48,758 nucleotides of DNA, taken from the NCBI GenBank assembly GCA_002435755.1, contig DIYH01000009.1:62494-111251 (forward strand), given 5' to 3'. Position numbers and translations under genes: made by a program. Numbering within the stretch: position 1 is the stretch's first letter; the number at the start of each line of letters is the position of its first letter. The DNA comes from Flammeovirgaceae bacterium UBA6059 (GTDB lineage: Bacteria > Bacteroidota > Bacteroidia > Cytophagales > Cyclobacteriaceae). Shown piece after piece: positions 33,591 through 41,949 of the stretch. The notes below the pieces were generated by a model, which saw only the letters and a program-made list of their open reading frames with translations, was not told where the DNA came from and ran no database searches.

Positions 33591-34676
33591 ATGGAAAAGT
33601 CAAGACCTTACGACCCTACACATCTTGCCAGTATGAGACGTTGTGGAGATCCACTTGGGGATGACACGGTTAAGGCGTTATTTGATATTGGCTATAACCC
33701 CATGGTGAAAGAGGACTATAGTTCTTTTCAGTTCAATCAGCAGACAATTCCGGGTTCATTTCCTAAAATTCTATCAGATTACTTCGCTGTTCTGAGACAA
33801 GAGACATCTCAATTTTTCGATAACTCCTGGGAACATGGACAGCAGTTTTTTGCCAAATATGCACAAGAACTCCTTGCGATGCTTGGCTTCTTATCTCTGC
33901 CTTACTGTTATGCGGCAGCTGATGGGGCCCAAGTCTTACATAGGTCGCAGCGTATCCGAAAATCACCCGAAAAGAGATTGCTGGAGACAGCCGCTTTTGT
34001 ATTTGATGTTTCTGAGGAAGGGGCGTTTTCTGATGGAGGTAAGGGCATTATCTCATGTGGAAAGGTACGTCTGATGCATGCAGCTATTCGTTATCATATA
34101 TTGAAGTCTGGCGATTGGTCAGATGACTATGGCACACCAATCAATCAGGAAGATATGGCCGGTACCAATTTGGCATTTTCGTTGATCTCAGTTAGAGGAT
34201 TACGCAAGTTGGGATATCAGATAGAACCTGAGGAAGCATGGCACTTTATCTCAATGTGGAATAACATCGGCAGGCTGTTGGGAGTGGACCCCTCTTTGTT
34301 ACCAAACAATGCTCGAGAGGCGTATCATCAAGACAAAGCGATTGCTAGACGTAATTTTCGGAAGTCAGAAGAAGGAGTTGCGCTGACAAGAGCTCTTCAT
34401 GAATATATGCAAGGGAGTTTTGCAAATAGCAGCTCTATTGACCCTGCCTCCATTACAGCGTACCTGGTAGGGGGTGAGGTGGCTGAGATACTGGACATAC
34501 AAGAAGGCCGCTCTTTATCTCTGGTAGCGAAAGGACTGTCCGGACTTAATGCTATGCAGTCGTTCCTACGTCGTGATGGTAGTCAACGTCTGGACCAGGC
34601 AAAAAAAATGTACCAACAACAAATATCAGGTAAAGCTCTTGAGCCGTTCAGATTATTAAATGATCTTACGGATTAG
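33591..34676 (+). CDS. MpaB/rubber-oxygenase family protein (DUF2236)
   Basis: A 361-residue protein of the all-helical haem-binding Lcp/MpaB group. The segments LLAMLGFLSLPYCYAAADGAQVLHRSQRI (about 91-119), ETAAFVFDVSEEGAFSDGGKG (about 131-151), VRLMHAAIRYHIL (about 157-169, with the His expected to coordinate haem) and INQEDMAGTNLAFSLISVRGLRKLGY (about 182-207) match the DUF2236 core. Members cleave hydrophobic chains (rubber, mycophenolic acid precursors), but the substrate here is unknown. It has no signal peptide. An OmpA protein follows 25 nt later on the same strand. Confidence 0.85.
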   Translation: MEKSRPYDPTHLASMRRCGDPLGDDTVKALFDIGYNPMVKEDYSSFQFNQQTIPGSFPKILSDYFAVLRQETSQFFDNSWEHGQQFFAKYAQELLAMLGFLSLPYCYAAADGAQVLHRSQRIRKSPEKRLLETAAFVFDVSEEGAFSDGGKGIISCGKVRLMHAAIRYHILKSGDWSDDYGTPINQEDMAGTNLAFSLISVRGLRKLGYQIEPEEAWHFISMWNNIGRLLGVDPSLLPNNAREAYHQDKAIARRNFRKSEEGVALTRALHEYMQGSFANSSSIDPASITAYLVGGEVAEILDIQEGRSLSLVAKGLSGLNAMQSFLRRDGSQRLDQAKKMYQQQISGKALEPFRLLNDLTD

Positions 34677-34701
34677 ATTATTCCCTTCTATTGGGCTTTG
34701 C

Positions 34702-35901
34702 ATGACTAAGTATCTTCTATGTAGTGTATTGCACGTGGTTATCACATTGGCTGCCTATGGTCAAAATCTGGTGGCCAATCACAGCTTTGAAGACATACGC
34801 ATTTGTCCTACCACTCTTGATCAGCTTAGGTTTACCCGATATTGGATGGGCTTTGGTACGGCGGATCCTTCTCCGGACTTGTTCAATAGGTGTGCGGAAG
34901 CAGGTTTGATGGGAGTGCCTTCTAACTACTTCGGACTACAAGAACCAAAAACAGGTGATGGTTATGCTGGGATGATCTGCTATCTCAAATCTAAAAGCGG
35001 AAAGAGCTGGAAACTGAAATCCAATCACCGTGAGTTTCTTGTTACTAACTTGCTAAAACCGCTGGAAAAAGATAAGGAGTACCACCTGGAAGTTTCCGTC
35101 AGTCTGGCAGAAAATTGCGAGTTTGCTATCGCCAATTTTGGTATGTTGCTTTCCAAGAGCACCCCACCAATAGATTGGATGCCTATCGAGATGGCCTACT
35201 TCAAACCGCAAGTTACAAATGACCCGAGTATGATATTGGCCAATAAGGGTGAATGGACCACAATATCGGGAGTGTACAAAGCAAAGGGTGGAGAGTCCAT
35301 ATTGACCATTGGCAATTTTGATGCAGACAAGATCACCAACCTCGCCAAAAATGAAGATGGTCAAAACATATTTGCTCAAAGCATGCAGGTGGCAAAAAAG
35401 GACCGACCAAGAATATCATACTATTTTATAGACGATGTGATAGTGAGACCTTTGATACCAGAAGAACCAGTTTTTGTGGCTGATGTCACCACGGATGAAC
35501 CTGAGCCTGAACCGGAACCGATCAAGTCAGAGTACTTTGGCGATATTGAAGAAGGAGAGAAAATTGTGTTGGACAACATCTATTTTGAGTTTGATCAATC
35601 CGTGCTCCTTCCGACTTCTTATACAGAACTCAACGAACTTGGCCGATTCCTTGTGCAAAACCCTTCAGTCCGTATTCAGATCTCTGGACATACTGATAAT
35701 ATCGGCACAGCTGAGTACAACCTGAGATTATCTCAAGATAGAGCTGCGGCCGTTATGAGTTACCTGACAGTAAACGGTATTGATCAAGGTCGACTAGAGT
35801 CCAGGGGCTTTGGTAGTGAATACCCCGTGGATACCAACGCTACTGAAGAGGGGAGATCCAAAAATAGAAGAGTAGAGTTTGAACTCATTGCATCGAATTG
35901 A
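34702..35901 (+). CDS. OmpA family outer-membrane protein
   Basis: About 399 residues. The ATG at 34702 gives MTKYLLCSVLHVVITLAAYG as signal peptide; an upstream start at 34660 overlaps the previous gene and puts extra residues before it. The N-terminal about 260 residues (NLVANHSFEDIRICPTT...) form a carbohydrate-binding-like beta fold, then a proline-rich linker (EPEPEPEP), and the OmpA C-terminal domain (about 285-395) has IYFEFDQSVLLPTSYTELNE, ISGHTDNIGTAEYNLRLS and KNRRVEFEL, typical of peptidoglycan anchoring. It may be transcribed with the MpaB-type gene. Confidence 0.9.
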   Translation: MTKYLLCSVLHVVITLAAYGQNLVANHSFEDIRICPTTLDQLRFTRYWMGFGTADPSPDLFNRCAEAGLMGVPSNYFGLQEPKTGDGYAGMICYLKSKSGKSWKLKSNHREFLVTNLLKPLEKDKEYHLEVSVSLAENCEFAIANFGMLLSKSTPPIDWMPIEMAYFKPQVTNDPSMILANKGEWTTISGVYKAKGGESILTIGNFDADKITNLAKNEDGQNIFAQSMQVAKKDRPRISYYFIDDVIVRPLIPEEPVFVADVTTDEPEPEPEPIKSEYFGDIEEGEKIVLDNIYFEFDQSVLLPTSYTELNELGRFLVQNPSVRIQISGHTDNIGTAEYNLRLSQDRAAAVMSYLTVNGIDQGRLESRGFGSEYPVDTNATEEGRSKNRRVEFELIASN

Positions 35902-35968
35902 GTACTCGTCACAAGACACTTGAATCGACCTTCAATTCTTATTATCTTCTTGTTTAAATCTTTGCTCC

Positions 35969-37693
35969 ATGATTCGGTTAGTTACCACATCTCTTCTATA
36001 CTTTATTGTTACTACAACCTACGCCCAGTCTTACGATCTGGTCATACTCAATGGCAGAGTCATGGACGGCTCTGGCAACCCATGGTATTACCAGGATATC
36101 GGAGTGAAGCAAGGCAAGATTGTGAAGCTAGGACTTTTGAAGCCGATGGATGGCAAGGAGGTGATTGATGCCAGAGGAAAAATTGTGGCGCCTGGTTTTA
36201 TTGATATTCATTCCCATGCAGATGGCAATCAGGGGCATGTCTATGGCTTAAGAAAGGACCACCCTAAGATGAAAGCAGCGCATAACCTTGTGATGCAGGG
36301 TATTACGACTGTGGTGGTCAATCATGATGGCAGGAGTCCAGAGAATATTGATGATCAAATATCACAGCTTGAGCGCCAGGGGCACGGCCCAAATGTGGCT
36401 GTAATGGTCGGTCACAATAGCATTCGATATCGTGCGATGGGAGAGGACTTTCGAAGAAAAGCTACTGATGTAGAGATCAACGACATGAAGCGCCAAATTA
36501 CCGATGGTATGAAGGCTGGAGCATTTGGACTGAGTGCTGGCCTTGAGTATGTTCCCGGTAGGTGGTCCGATACCGAAGAGGTGATCAGCCTTGTGAGTGC
36601 TGTCAAGCCCTGGGGTGGAGTATACATTGTACATGAGCGGGCTTCCGGATCAGATGCCATGTGGTTTCTGCCTAGTCGCGATCTAGAAAAAACTACAATG
36701 CTCGAGAATATTGAGGAAGTCATCGCGGTAGCTGAAGCAACCGGAGTAACATCAAGTGCCACCCATGTGAAGGTAAAGGGAGCAGACTACTGGGGTGTGT
36801 CTACTGCGATCGTTAACTTAATACAAACCGCACGGAATAGAGGAGTGGATGTCTGGGCCGACCAATATCCATATAATACGACTGGTACAGATGGGTATAC
36901 CGAGCTGATTCCAGGTTGGGCCATCGAGAGAGATCGTTGGAGATCAAGTCTGACGGGTAGTGCAGATGACAACAGTGGACCAGAAACCACATTTAAGGAT
37001 GCTCTAACCAAGGTGCTTGATGACGATGAGCAGCGCACCAAGCTGTTTTTAGATGTGAAAAGAGAAATAGAGCGTCGTGGCGGGCCCGAAAACATCGTCG
37101 TTTTTGATTACCCTGATCAATCTTTTATTGGCAAGTCGATTCTCGAGTTGTCCCAAGACTTAGATATATCATTGGTCGAAGTAGCGATAAAGCTGCAAAG
37201 AGAAGGTTTTCCTGATCGGCCTGGTGGAGCCCGCTTGCGTGGCTTTTCCCTATCGGAAGTGGATATCGAGATATTGGCAAAAGCTCCATGGCTGATCACT
37301 ACGACCGACGCGGGGATATCGCCACCTGAAAATCCTCCTGTCCATGCACGCTATTATGGTACGTACCCTCGGAAGATTGCACATTACGCAAAAAAAAGAG
37401 GGGCCATCTCAGTCGAGCATGCTATCCGATCATCTACGAGTTTGCCCGCTCAGTTCATGGGTTTCAAAGACAGGGGTACGATCAGGGAGGGATATATGGC
37501 GGACCTGGTCATTTTTGATCTTGATGATATCGAAGACAGAGCTACCTTTAGCAATCCTCACCAATACCCAGAGGGCATAGAGCATGTGCTTATTTCGGGG
37601 GAGTACATGGTGAAAAATGGACAACTCACGGATAATCTACCCGGGAGGGTCATCCGAAATACTGAGAGCTTCCGATATTTGGGCGGAGGTTAG
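35969..37693 (+). CDS. N-acyl-D-amino-acid deacylase family amidohydrolase
   Basis: A 574-residue exported hydrolase with a signal peptide (about 1-18, ending TTYAQ). It has the amidohydrolase composite domain (SYDLVILNGRVMDGSG), the metal motif APGFIDIHSHADG (about 71-83), the His in SATHVKVKGADYWG and, near the C-terminus, TTDAGISPPENPPVHARYYGT and SVEHAIRSSTSLPAQFMG then DRGTIREGYMADLVIFD, typical of D-aminoacylases. It probably removes N-acyl groups from D-amino acids or dipeptides in the periplasm. A DUF2721 gene follows 9 nt later, suggesting an operon. Confidence 0.92.
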   Translation: MIRLVTTSLLYFIVTTTYAQSYDLVILNGRVMDGSGNPWYYQDIGVKQGKIVKLGLLKPMDGKEVIDARGKIVAPGFIDIHSHADGNQGHVYGLRKDHPKMKAAHNLVMQGITTVVVNHDGRSPENIDDQISQLERQGHGPNVAVMVGHNSIRYRAMGEDFRRKATDVEINDMKRQITDGMKAGAFGLSAGLEYVPGRWSDTEEVISLVSAVKPWGGVYIVHERASGSDAMWFLPSRDLEKTTMLENIEEVIAVAEATGVTSSATHVKVKGADYWGVSTAIVNLIQTARNRGVDVWADQYPYNTTGTDGYTELIPGWAIERDRWRSSLTGSADDNSGPETTFKDALTKVLDDDEQRTKLFLDVKREIERRGGPENIVVFDYPDQSFIGKSILELSQDLDISLVEVAIKLQREGFPDRPGGARLRGFSLSEVDIEILAKAPWLITTTDAGISPPENPPVHARYYGTYPRKIAHYAKKRGAISVEHAIRSSTSLPAQFMGFKDRGTIREGYMADLVIFDLDDIEDRATFSNPHQYPEGIEHVLISGEYMVKNGQLTDNLPGRVIRNTESFRYLGGG

Positions 37694-37702
37694 ACTTGAC
37701 AT

Positions 37703-38107
37703 ATGGATATCGGAATATCAACTCCGGCACTACTTTTTCCGGCGATCACGCTGCTCTTATTGGCTTACACTAATCGATTTTTGGCTATTGCCAACTTGAT
37801 CAGGAGTCTACATAAGCGACACAAAGAGCACCCAGATCATGGTGTAGTACTAAGACAGATCAGCAACCTCAGACTCAGAATGAGCCTTATTAAGTACATG
37901 CAGGCCCTGGCTATCCTAAGCTTTGTTGGATGTGTACTATCTATTTTTTTCTTGTACTTGGGTATTGAAGGTCAAGGATACTATACGTTTGGTGCAAGTC
38001 TGATACTACTGCTTGTTTCACTTGTTCTTAGTTTTTACGAAACCCAGATATCCACAAAGGCGCTCAACTACGAATTGAGTGATCTGGAAGAAATGGGCAA
38101 TTCCTAG
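37703..38107 (+). CDS. DUF2721 membrane protein
   Basis: A 134-residue inner-membrane protein with three hydrophobic segments (about 8-32, 69-89 and 93-113) and a helical basic loop (NLIRSLHKRHKEHPDHGVVLRQISNLRLRM) between the first and second, the signature of DUF2721. Function is unknown for the family. It starts 9 nt after the D-aminoacylase gene and is likely co-transcribed. Confidence 0.88.
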   Translation: MDIGISTPALLFPAITLLLLAYTNRFLAIANLIRSLHKRHKEHPDHGVVLRQISNLRLRMSLIKYMQALAILSFVGCVLSIFFLYLGIEGQGYYTFGASLILLLVSLVLSFYETQISTKALNYELSDLEEMGNS

Positions 38108-38112
38108 ATTAT

Positions 38113-38172
38113 TTTCGCATATGTAGAACAAACTTCTGTCGCTGATCGTATATTTGTTCTACATATACGAAA
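38113..38172. promoter_or_regulatory. Long inverted repeat over the PadR promoter
   Basis: A 20-nt left arm (38113-38132) is complementary to the right arm (38153-38172) at 19 of 20 positions. The core ATATGTAGAACAAA / TTTGTTCTACATAT is perfect and the spacer is 20 nt, so the centres of the arms are about 40 nt apart. It lies just upstream of the PadR start at 38184. The size suits a PadR dimer-of-dimers operator, so negative autoregulation is likely. Confidence 0.8.
38149..38156 (+). promoter_or_regulatory. -7 element inside the inverted repeat
   Basis: TATATTTG matches the Bacteroidetes -7 consensus TAnnTTTG exactly and overlaps the first bases of the right arm, so a protein bound to the repeat would block it. 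Transcription would start near 38163, about 20 nt before the ATG. No clear -33 box is seen. Confidence 0.55.
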
Positions 38173-38183
38173 TAGATAGTGTC

Positions 38184-38528
38184 ATGAAAGGTACGCATCT
38201 TGGAGAGTTTGAAGAGATTATTTTATTGCTCATTGGGGTACTGAAAGAAAATGCCTACGGTCTGGCTCTGGTTGATGCTTTCGAAAAGCAGGCTGGAAGG
38301 AGGGTTGCTATTGGAGCGGTGCACTCAGCCTTAAGCCGTCTTGGAGAGAAGGGTTTTGTAGACTCTGAAATGACAGGTGCTACTGCGGAAAGGGGGGGAA
38401 GGAGGAAGCGTGTCTTTACGATAACTGCCGCAGGTAAGCGGGCCTTGCTCAACGCCCGCGACCTTCGTGTATCGCTGTGGCAACAAATACCTGACCTAGC
38501 GGTGGGCAGATTATCATTTGATGTCTGA
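38184..38528 (+). CDS. PadR family transcriptional regulator
   Basis: A 114-residue winged-helix protein, starting MKGTHLGEFEEIILLLIGVL. SAVH-type recognition helix (GAVHSALSRLGEKGFV, about 44-59) and wing (GGRRKRVFTIT, about 70-80) are as in the family. The ATG at 38184 matches the start of the paralogue at 28; an upstream start at 38154 would add residues coded by the operator. It overlaps the permease gene by 8 nt, so both are co-translated, and it probably represses them through the 20-bp inverted repeat. Confidence 0.93.
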   Translation: MKGTHLGEFEEIILLLIGVLKENAYGLALVDAFEKQAGRRVAIGAVHSALSRLGEKGFVDSEMTGATAERGGRRKRVFTITAAGKRALLNARDLRVSLWQQIPDLAVGRLSFDV

Positions 38529-41169
38529 TTACTATCTGCCACCGAGATGGTCTGATAGGTTGCTAGAGTACTTTATTAAAGGAGATCTGTTGGAAGAAAT
38601 TCAGGGGGATCTATTTGAGTACTACCAGCGGATAGGTCATATGTCAAAATGGAGGTCGGGGGCCATATATGCTTATCATGTCTTGCATTTCTTAAGACCA
38701 TTTGCACTCAAAAGAATAAGTCAAAACTCAAATAATCTAATCATGTTAAAATTCAACCTAATGATTGCATGGCGCAATCTGCTGAAGCAGAAGTTCTACT
38801 CTGCAATCAATATTATGGGCTTGGCTGTTGGCCTTGCTAGTGCGATCTACATTGCTTTATACATCAATGATGAAATAAGCTATGATGAACATTTTGAAAA
38901 TTCAGAACGTATTGTGCGTGTCGCATCGGAAATGGCACTCGGTGATAATTACTGGCATTTTGCAGTGAGCCCGGATCCGTTAGCGGCTGCTTTCAAGTCT
39001 GACTTTCCTGAGATAGAAAAAGCCGCTCGTTTCAGAAGTGCTGGGTCTCTTCTGATAAAAAAAGAAGATGAAGTCGTCAAAATGCCCGATTTCAAATATG
39101 CAGACCAGGAGATGCTTGAGATATTCAAATATGAGACGGTTTATGGTGATCTGGAGGGTGCACTTGTTGATCCCAACTCAGTGGTATTGACACTCTCGGC
39201 TGCTAAGAAACTCTTCGGTGATCAAAACCCAATTGGACTGTCCTTCACCACAATCAATAACAATACCTTCCAGGTGAGTGCTGTTGTGAATGACTTACCT
39301 CCACAGACGCATTATCATTTTGATTTGCTGCTGTCCATGGAGCGATATCCGGATGCACGGTCTGGTATATGGCTGTCTAATAACTTTCATACTTACTTCT
39401 TACTAAGGGAAGGGGTAGAGAAGGAAGATTTAGAGGCAAAGTTTCCTGATGTTTACGAGAAATACTTCGGCCCCCAGCTCCAGGCTGTTGCGGGTATTTC
39501 TTATAAACAAGCCATGAGTAGTGGGGGGTTGATACATTATTACTTACAGCCTGTTGAAGATATCCATCTGACATCTCATCTTGATATAGAGCTCGAAGCT
39601 AATTCCAGAATCGAGTACATATACATTTTCACAGCTATTGGTGTCTTTCTTATTATTATAGCTTCCATCAATTTCATCAACATCTCTACAGCACGTGCTT
39701 CTACAAGAGCCAAGGAAATAGGAGTGAAGAAAGTAATGGGTAGTTTTCGCAGAGACCTAATCACTCAGTTTCTAACAGAGTCTATCTTTCAAGCCTTGAT
39801 CGCTGCGGCTCTGGCATTGATGATCGTTTTCATTTGTTTGCCTTTTTTTAATGTGTTTGTAGAAAAGGAGTTTGTCAATCCAGTTTTCGGAGCTCCAAAC
39901 CTATGGTGGAAAGTATTACTTGCCGCTTTTGTAATTGGATTACTGGCTGGAGTGTATCCATCACTATATCTATCAGGATTTAGCCCTGTCGATACCTTAA
40001 GAGGTAAGACCTCCAAATCCGGACGCAAATCTATCTTCAGAAATGTGTTGGTGATCTTTCAGTTTGCCACCTCTTTGGTTTTGATCATTGGCACACTTAC
40101 CGTTTACAACCAACTCAGCCACATTAAGGAGCAGGACCTTGGATACGACCGTGAACAGGTACTTCTTATTGAGAACTCTCAGAGTCTCAATAACACTGTC
40201 CTAAGTTTTAAAGAAGATCTCCTGACCATTCCGGAAGTGGCTGCAGTTTCAAATACTCCTTTTATTCCTTCTGGTGATGCTACTTCAGATGCGGCATTTG
40301 AGCCTGTTGGCGCGGGTAACGTAGATGACCCTGTGTCTTTACAGATCTGGAGTGTCGACCCCAGCTACCTGGAGACATTTGGTATGGATTTGATCGAGGG
40401 TCGGACTTTTGAAGCTGGAAGACCAGCCGACTCGAGCGCCATTATCTTGAATGAGACGGCTGCAAGACGTCTCGGTCTTGAAGATCCTGTTGGCAATAAG
40501 GTAAGGGTCTTTGGAGACTTCAGAGTAGCAGGAAAGCAAGAATTTACAATAGTCGGTGTAGTCAAGGACTTTAACTACAAATCCCTCCATCAGGATGTAG
40601 GTGCTATGGGACTGTATATGGGAACTCATGCCGGATACTATACAGCTGTCAAAACAAATAGCACAGACTATCAGGGGCTTATCGAACGTATCGAATCGAC
40701 TTGGGACAAGTTCTCTCCATCTGTGAGCTTCAGTTTTCAATTTTTGGATACGATTTTTGATGAGCAATACAGAGCTGAACGACGGCTAGGAGAGATTTTT
40801 ATGGTTTTTGCTTCATTAGCGCTATTTATCGGTTGTCTCGGTCTGTTCGGCCTGTCGGCCTACACTGCCGAACAGCGTAGGAAAGAGATCGGAGTAAGGA
40901 AAGTCCTCGGTGCGAGCACTTCACACTTGATCATCTTACTATTGAGAGATTTTACAAAGCTGCTATTGATCGCTATAGTGCTTGCTGTACCTATCTCATG
41001 GGTGGCCATGAACAGCTGGCTTGAAGGCTTTGCCTATAGAGTTAGTTTGGGTCCTACAGTATTCATGTTGGGTAGTGTGATAGCATTGATAGTTGCATGG
41101 TTTACTGTCAGCTATCAATCTACAATTGCAGCAAGGGCCAATCCTACTACAAATCTGAAGTACGAATAA
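38521..41169 (+). CDS. ABC transporter permease, MacB/FtsX type with PadR-associated prefix domain
   Basis: An 882-residue membrane protein. The prefix domain (residues 1-70, LPPRWSDRLLEYFIKGDLLEEI, then QGDLFEYYQRIG) is the counterpart of the one at 363. The first TM (about 95-115) precedes a MacB-type periplasmic domain; the FtsX segments are at about 370-500 (IIIASINFINISTARASTRAKEIGVKKVMG) and 755-870 (IGCLGLFGLSAYTAEQRRKEIGVRKVLGAS). Two FtsX halves and two periplasmic domains make a complete unit, but no ATPase gene is adjacent. ATG at 38521 is preferred over TTG at 38518. Confidence 0.9.
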   Translation: MSDYYLPPRWSDRLLEYFIKGDLLEEIQGDLFEYYQRIGHMSKWRSGAIYAYHVLHFLRPFALKRISQNSNNLIMLKFNLMIAWRNLLKQKFYSAINIMGLAVGLASAIYIALYINDEISYDEHFENSERIVRVASEMALGDNYWHFAVSPDPLAAAFKSDFPEIEKAARFRSAGSLLIKKEDEVVKMPDFKYADQEMLEIFKYETVYGDLEGALVDPNSVVLTLSAAKKLFGDQNPIGLSFTTINNNTFQVSAVVNDLPPQTHYHFDLLLSMERYPDARSGIWLSNNFHTYFLLREGVEKEDLEAKFPDVYEKYFGPQLQAVAGISYKQAMSSGGLIHYYLQPVEDIHLTSHLDIELEANSRIEYIYIFTAIGVFLIIIASINFINISTARASTRAKEIGVKKVMGSFRRDLITQFLTESIFQALIAAALALMIVFICLPFFNVFVEKEFVNPVFGAPNLWWKVLLAAFVIGLLAGVYPSLYLSGFSPVDTLRGKTSKSGRKSIFRNVLVIFQFATSLVLIIGTLTVYNQLSHIKEQDLGYDREQVLLIENSQSLNNTVLSFKEDLLTIPEVAAVSNTPFIPSGDATSDAAFEPVGAGNVDDPVSLQIWSVDPSYLETFGMDLIEGRTFEAGRPADSSAIILNETAARRLGLEDPVGNKVRVFGDFRVAGKQEFTIVGVVKDFNYKSLHQDVGAMGLYMGTHAGYYTAVKTNSTDYQGLIERIESTWDKFSPSVSFSFQFLDTIFDEQYRAERRLGEIFMVFASLALFIGCLGLFGLSAYTAEQRRKEIGVRKVLGASTSHLIILLLRDFTKLLLIAIVLAVPISWVAMNSWLEGFAYRVSLGPTVFMLGSVIALIVAWFTVSYQSTIAARANPTTNLKYE

Positions 41170-41211
41170 ACCGGGTTAAGGGTATCTCACAGCCACCATG
41201 TTCGTGGAATA

Positions 41212-41273
41212 GAGTCCATCATGACACTGTCATGCGCATAAGACACTATTTTGTAGTATTGTCTCATGGACTC
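41212..41273 (+). ncRNA. Possible three-way-junction RNA
   Basis: GAGTCCAT (41212-41219) pairs with ATGGACTC (41266-41273), enclosing two adjacent hairpins: the palindrome CATGACACTGTCATG (41220-41234) and AGACACTA...TAGTATTGTCT (41241-41264). The three stems make a cloverleaf-like fold in the leader 16 nt before the GTG start at 41290. It is not a tRNA: the arms and loops do not fit. A structured leader or a small regulatory RNA is possible. Confidence 0.45.
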
Positions 41274-41289
41274 CATGTAAATTGCGACT

Positions 41290-41949
41290 GTGAGGTATCT
41301 CGTCTTTTTTCTTTTTCTTCTGAATGCCTACTACTCCCCTGGACAGGTGAGAGATGTGGAGCAGGTAGATGAGCTTGACACTGCAAGCTATCTCTGGTTG
41401 AAAAAAGTTAGGATCAACCCCTATATCACAGCGGAGTTAGAACGAGCCTCCCTATTGGACAATCAAGCCAGCAATCTTGCGCTGAGTTGGGGAGTATTGG
41501 TCAATGATCGTTTCTCAGCAGGTACTTTCATTTCAGTAATGACAAGTGATATTGGGTTTCCCCTGATTTTCCCTAATGGATTTGATCTGGACCTAGTCCA
41601 TGGTGGGTTGCATCTAAGCTATCTCTGGCCTGTGACAAAATCTTTATCGGCTGGAGTAGATAGCAGGTTTGGTTTTGGGGAGATGGAGATTAGCTATGCT
41701 GAGTCAGGTACCGATGTTTTTAGCACCCGGTTCACCTCGGTCAATCCTTCTATTGTGGTAGACTACCAAGTAGGGAGATTCGTAAAACTGACCGCTGGAC
41801 TGGGTTATAGGTTGCTGAATGGATACGATTTTAATACAGATGAACTAGCGGATTTAGACGGCACTACAATGCGTTTTGGACTCAAACTGGGTTTGTTCAA
41901 AAGGCTGAAATGGCCCAGAGTTGAAGAAGGTACAGGTGATGAGGAGTAG
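41290..41949 (+). CDS. Outer-membrane beta-barrel-like protein
   Basis: A 219-residue protein with a GTG start and signal peptide (about 1-19, MRYLVFFLFLLNAYYSPGQ). The mature part consists of alternating amphipathic beta strands (NPYITAELERA, NLALSWGVLVNDRFSAGTFISVMTS, GGLHLSYLWPVTKSLSAGVDSRFGFG, KLTAGLGYRLL, MRFGLKLGLF) and fits a small 8-10 strand outer-membrane barrel. I know no specific family. The stop overlaps the start of the downstream serine-hydrolase-like lipoprotein by 11 nt, implying an operon. Confidence 0.75.
   Translation: MRYLVFFLFLLNAYYSPGQVRDVEQVDELDTASYLWLKKVRINPYITAELERASLLDNQASNLALSWGVLVNDRFSAGTFISVMTSDIGFPLIFPNGFDLDLVHGGLHLSYLWPVTKSLSAGVDSRFGFGEMEISYAESGTDVFSTRFTSVNPSIVVDYQVGRFVKLTAGLGYRLLNGYDFNTDELADLDGTTMRFGLKLGLFKRLKWPRVEEGTGDEE

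Noticed and set aside
35510..35530. GAACCG/GAGCCT repeats as DNA element
   Set aside because: They code the Pro-Glu linker of the OmpA protein and need no other explanation.
41220..41273. tRNA gene in the cloverleaf-like region
   Set aside because: No T-psi-C loop, anticodon loop or correct arm lengths.
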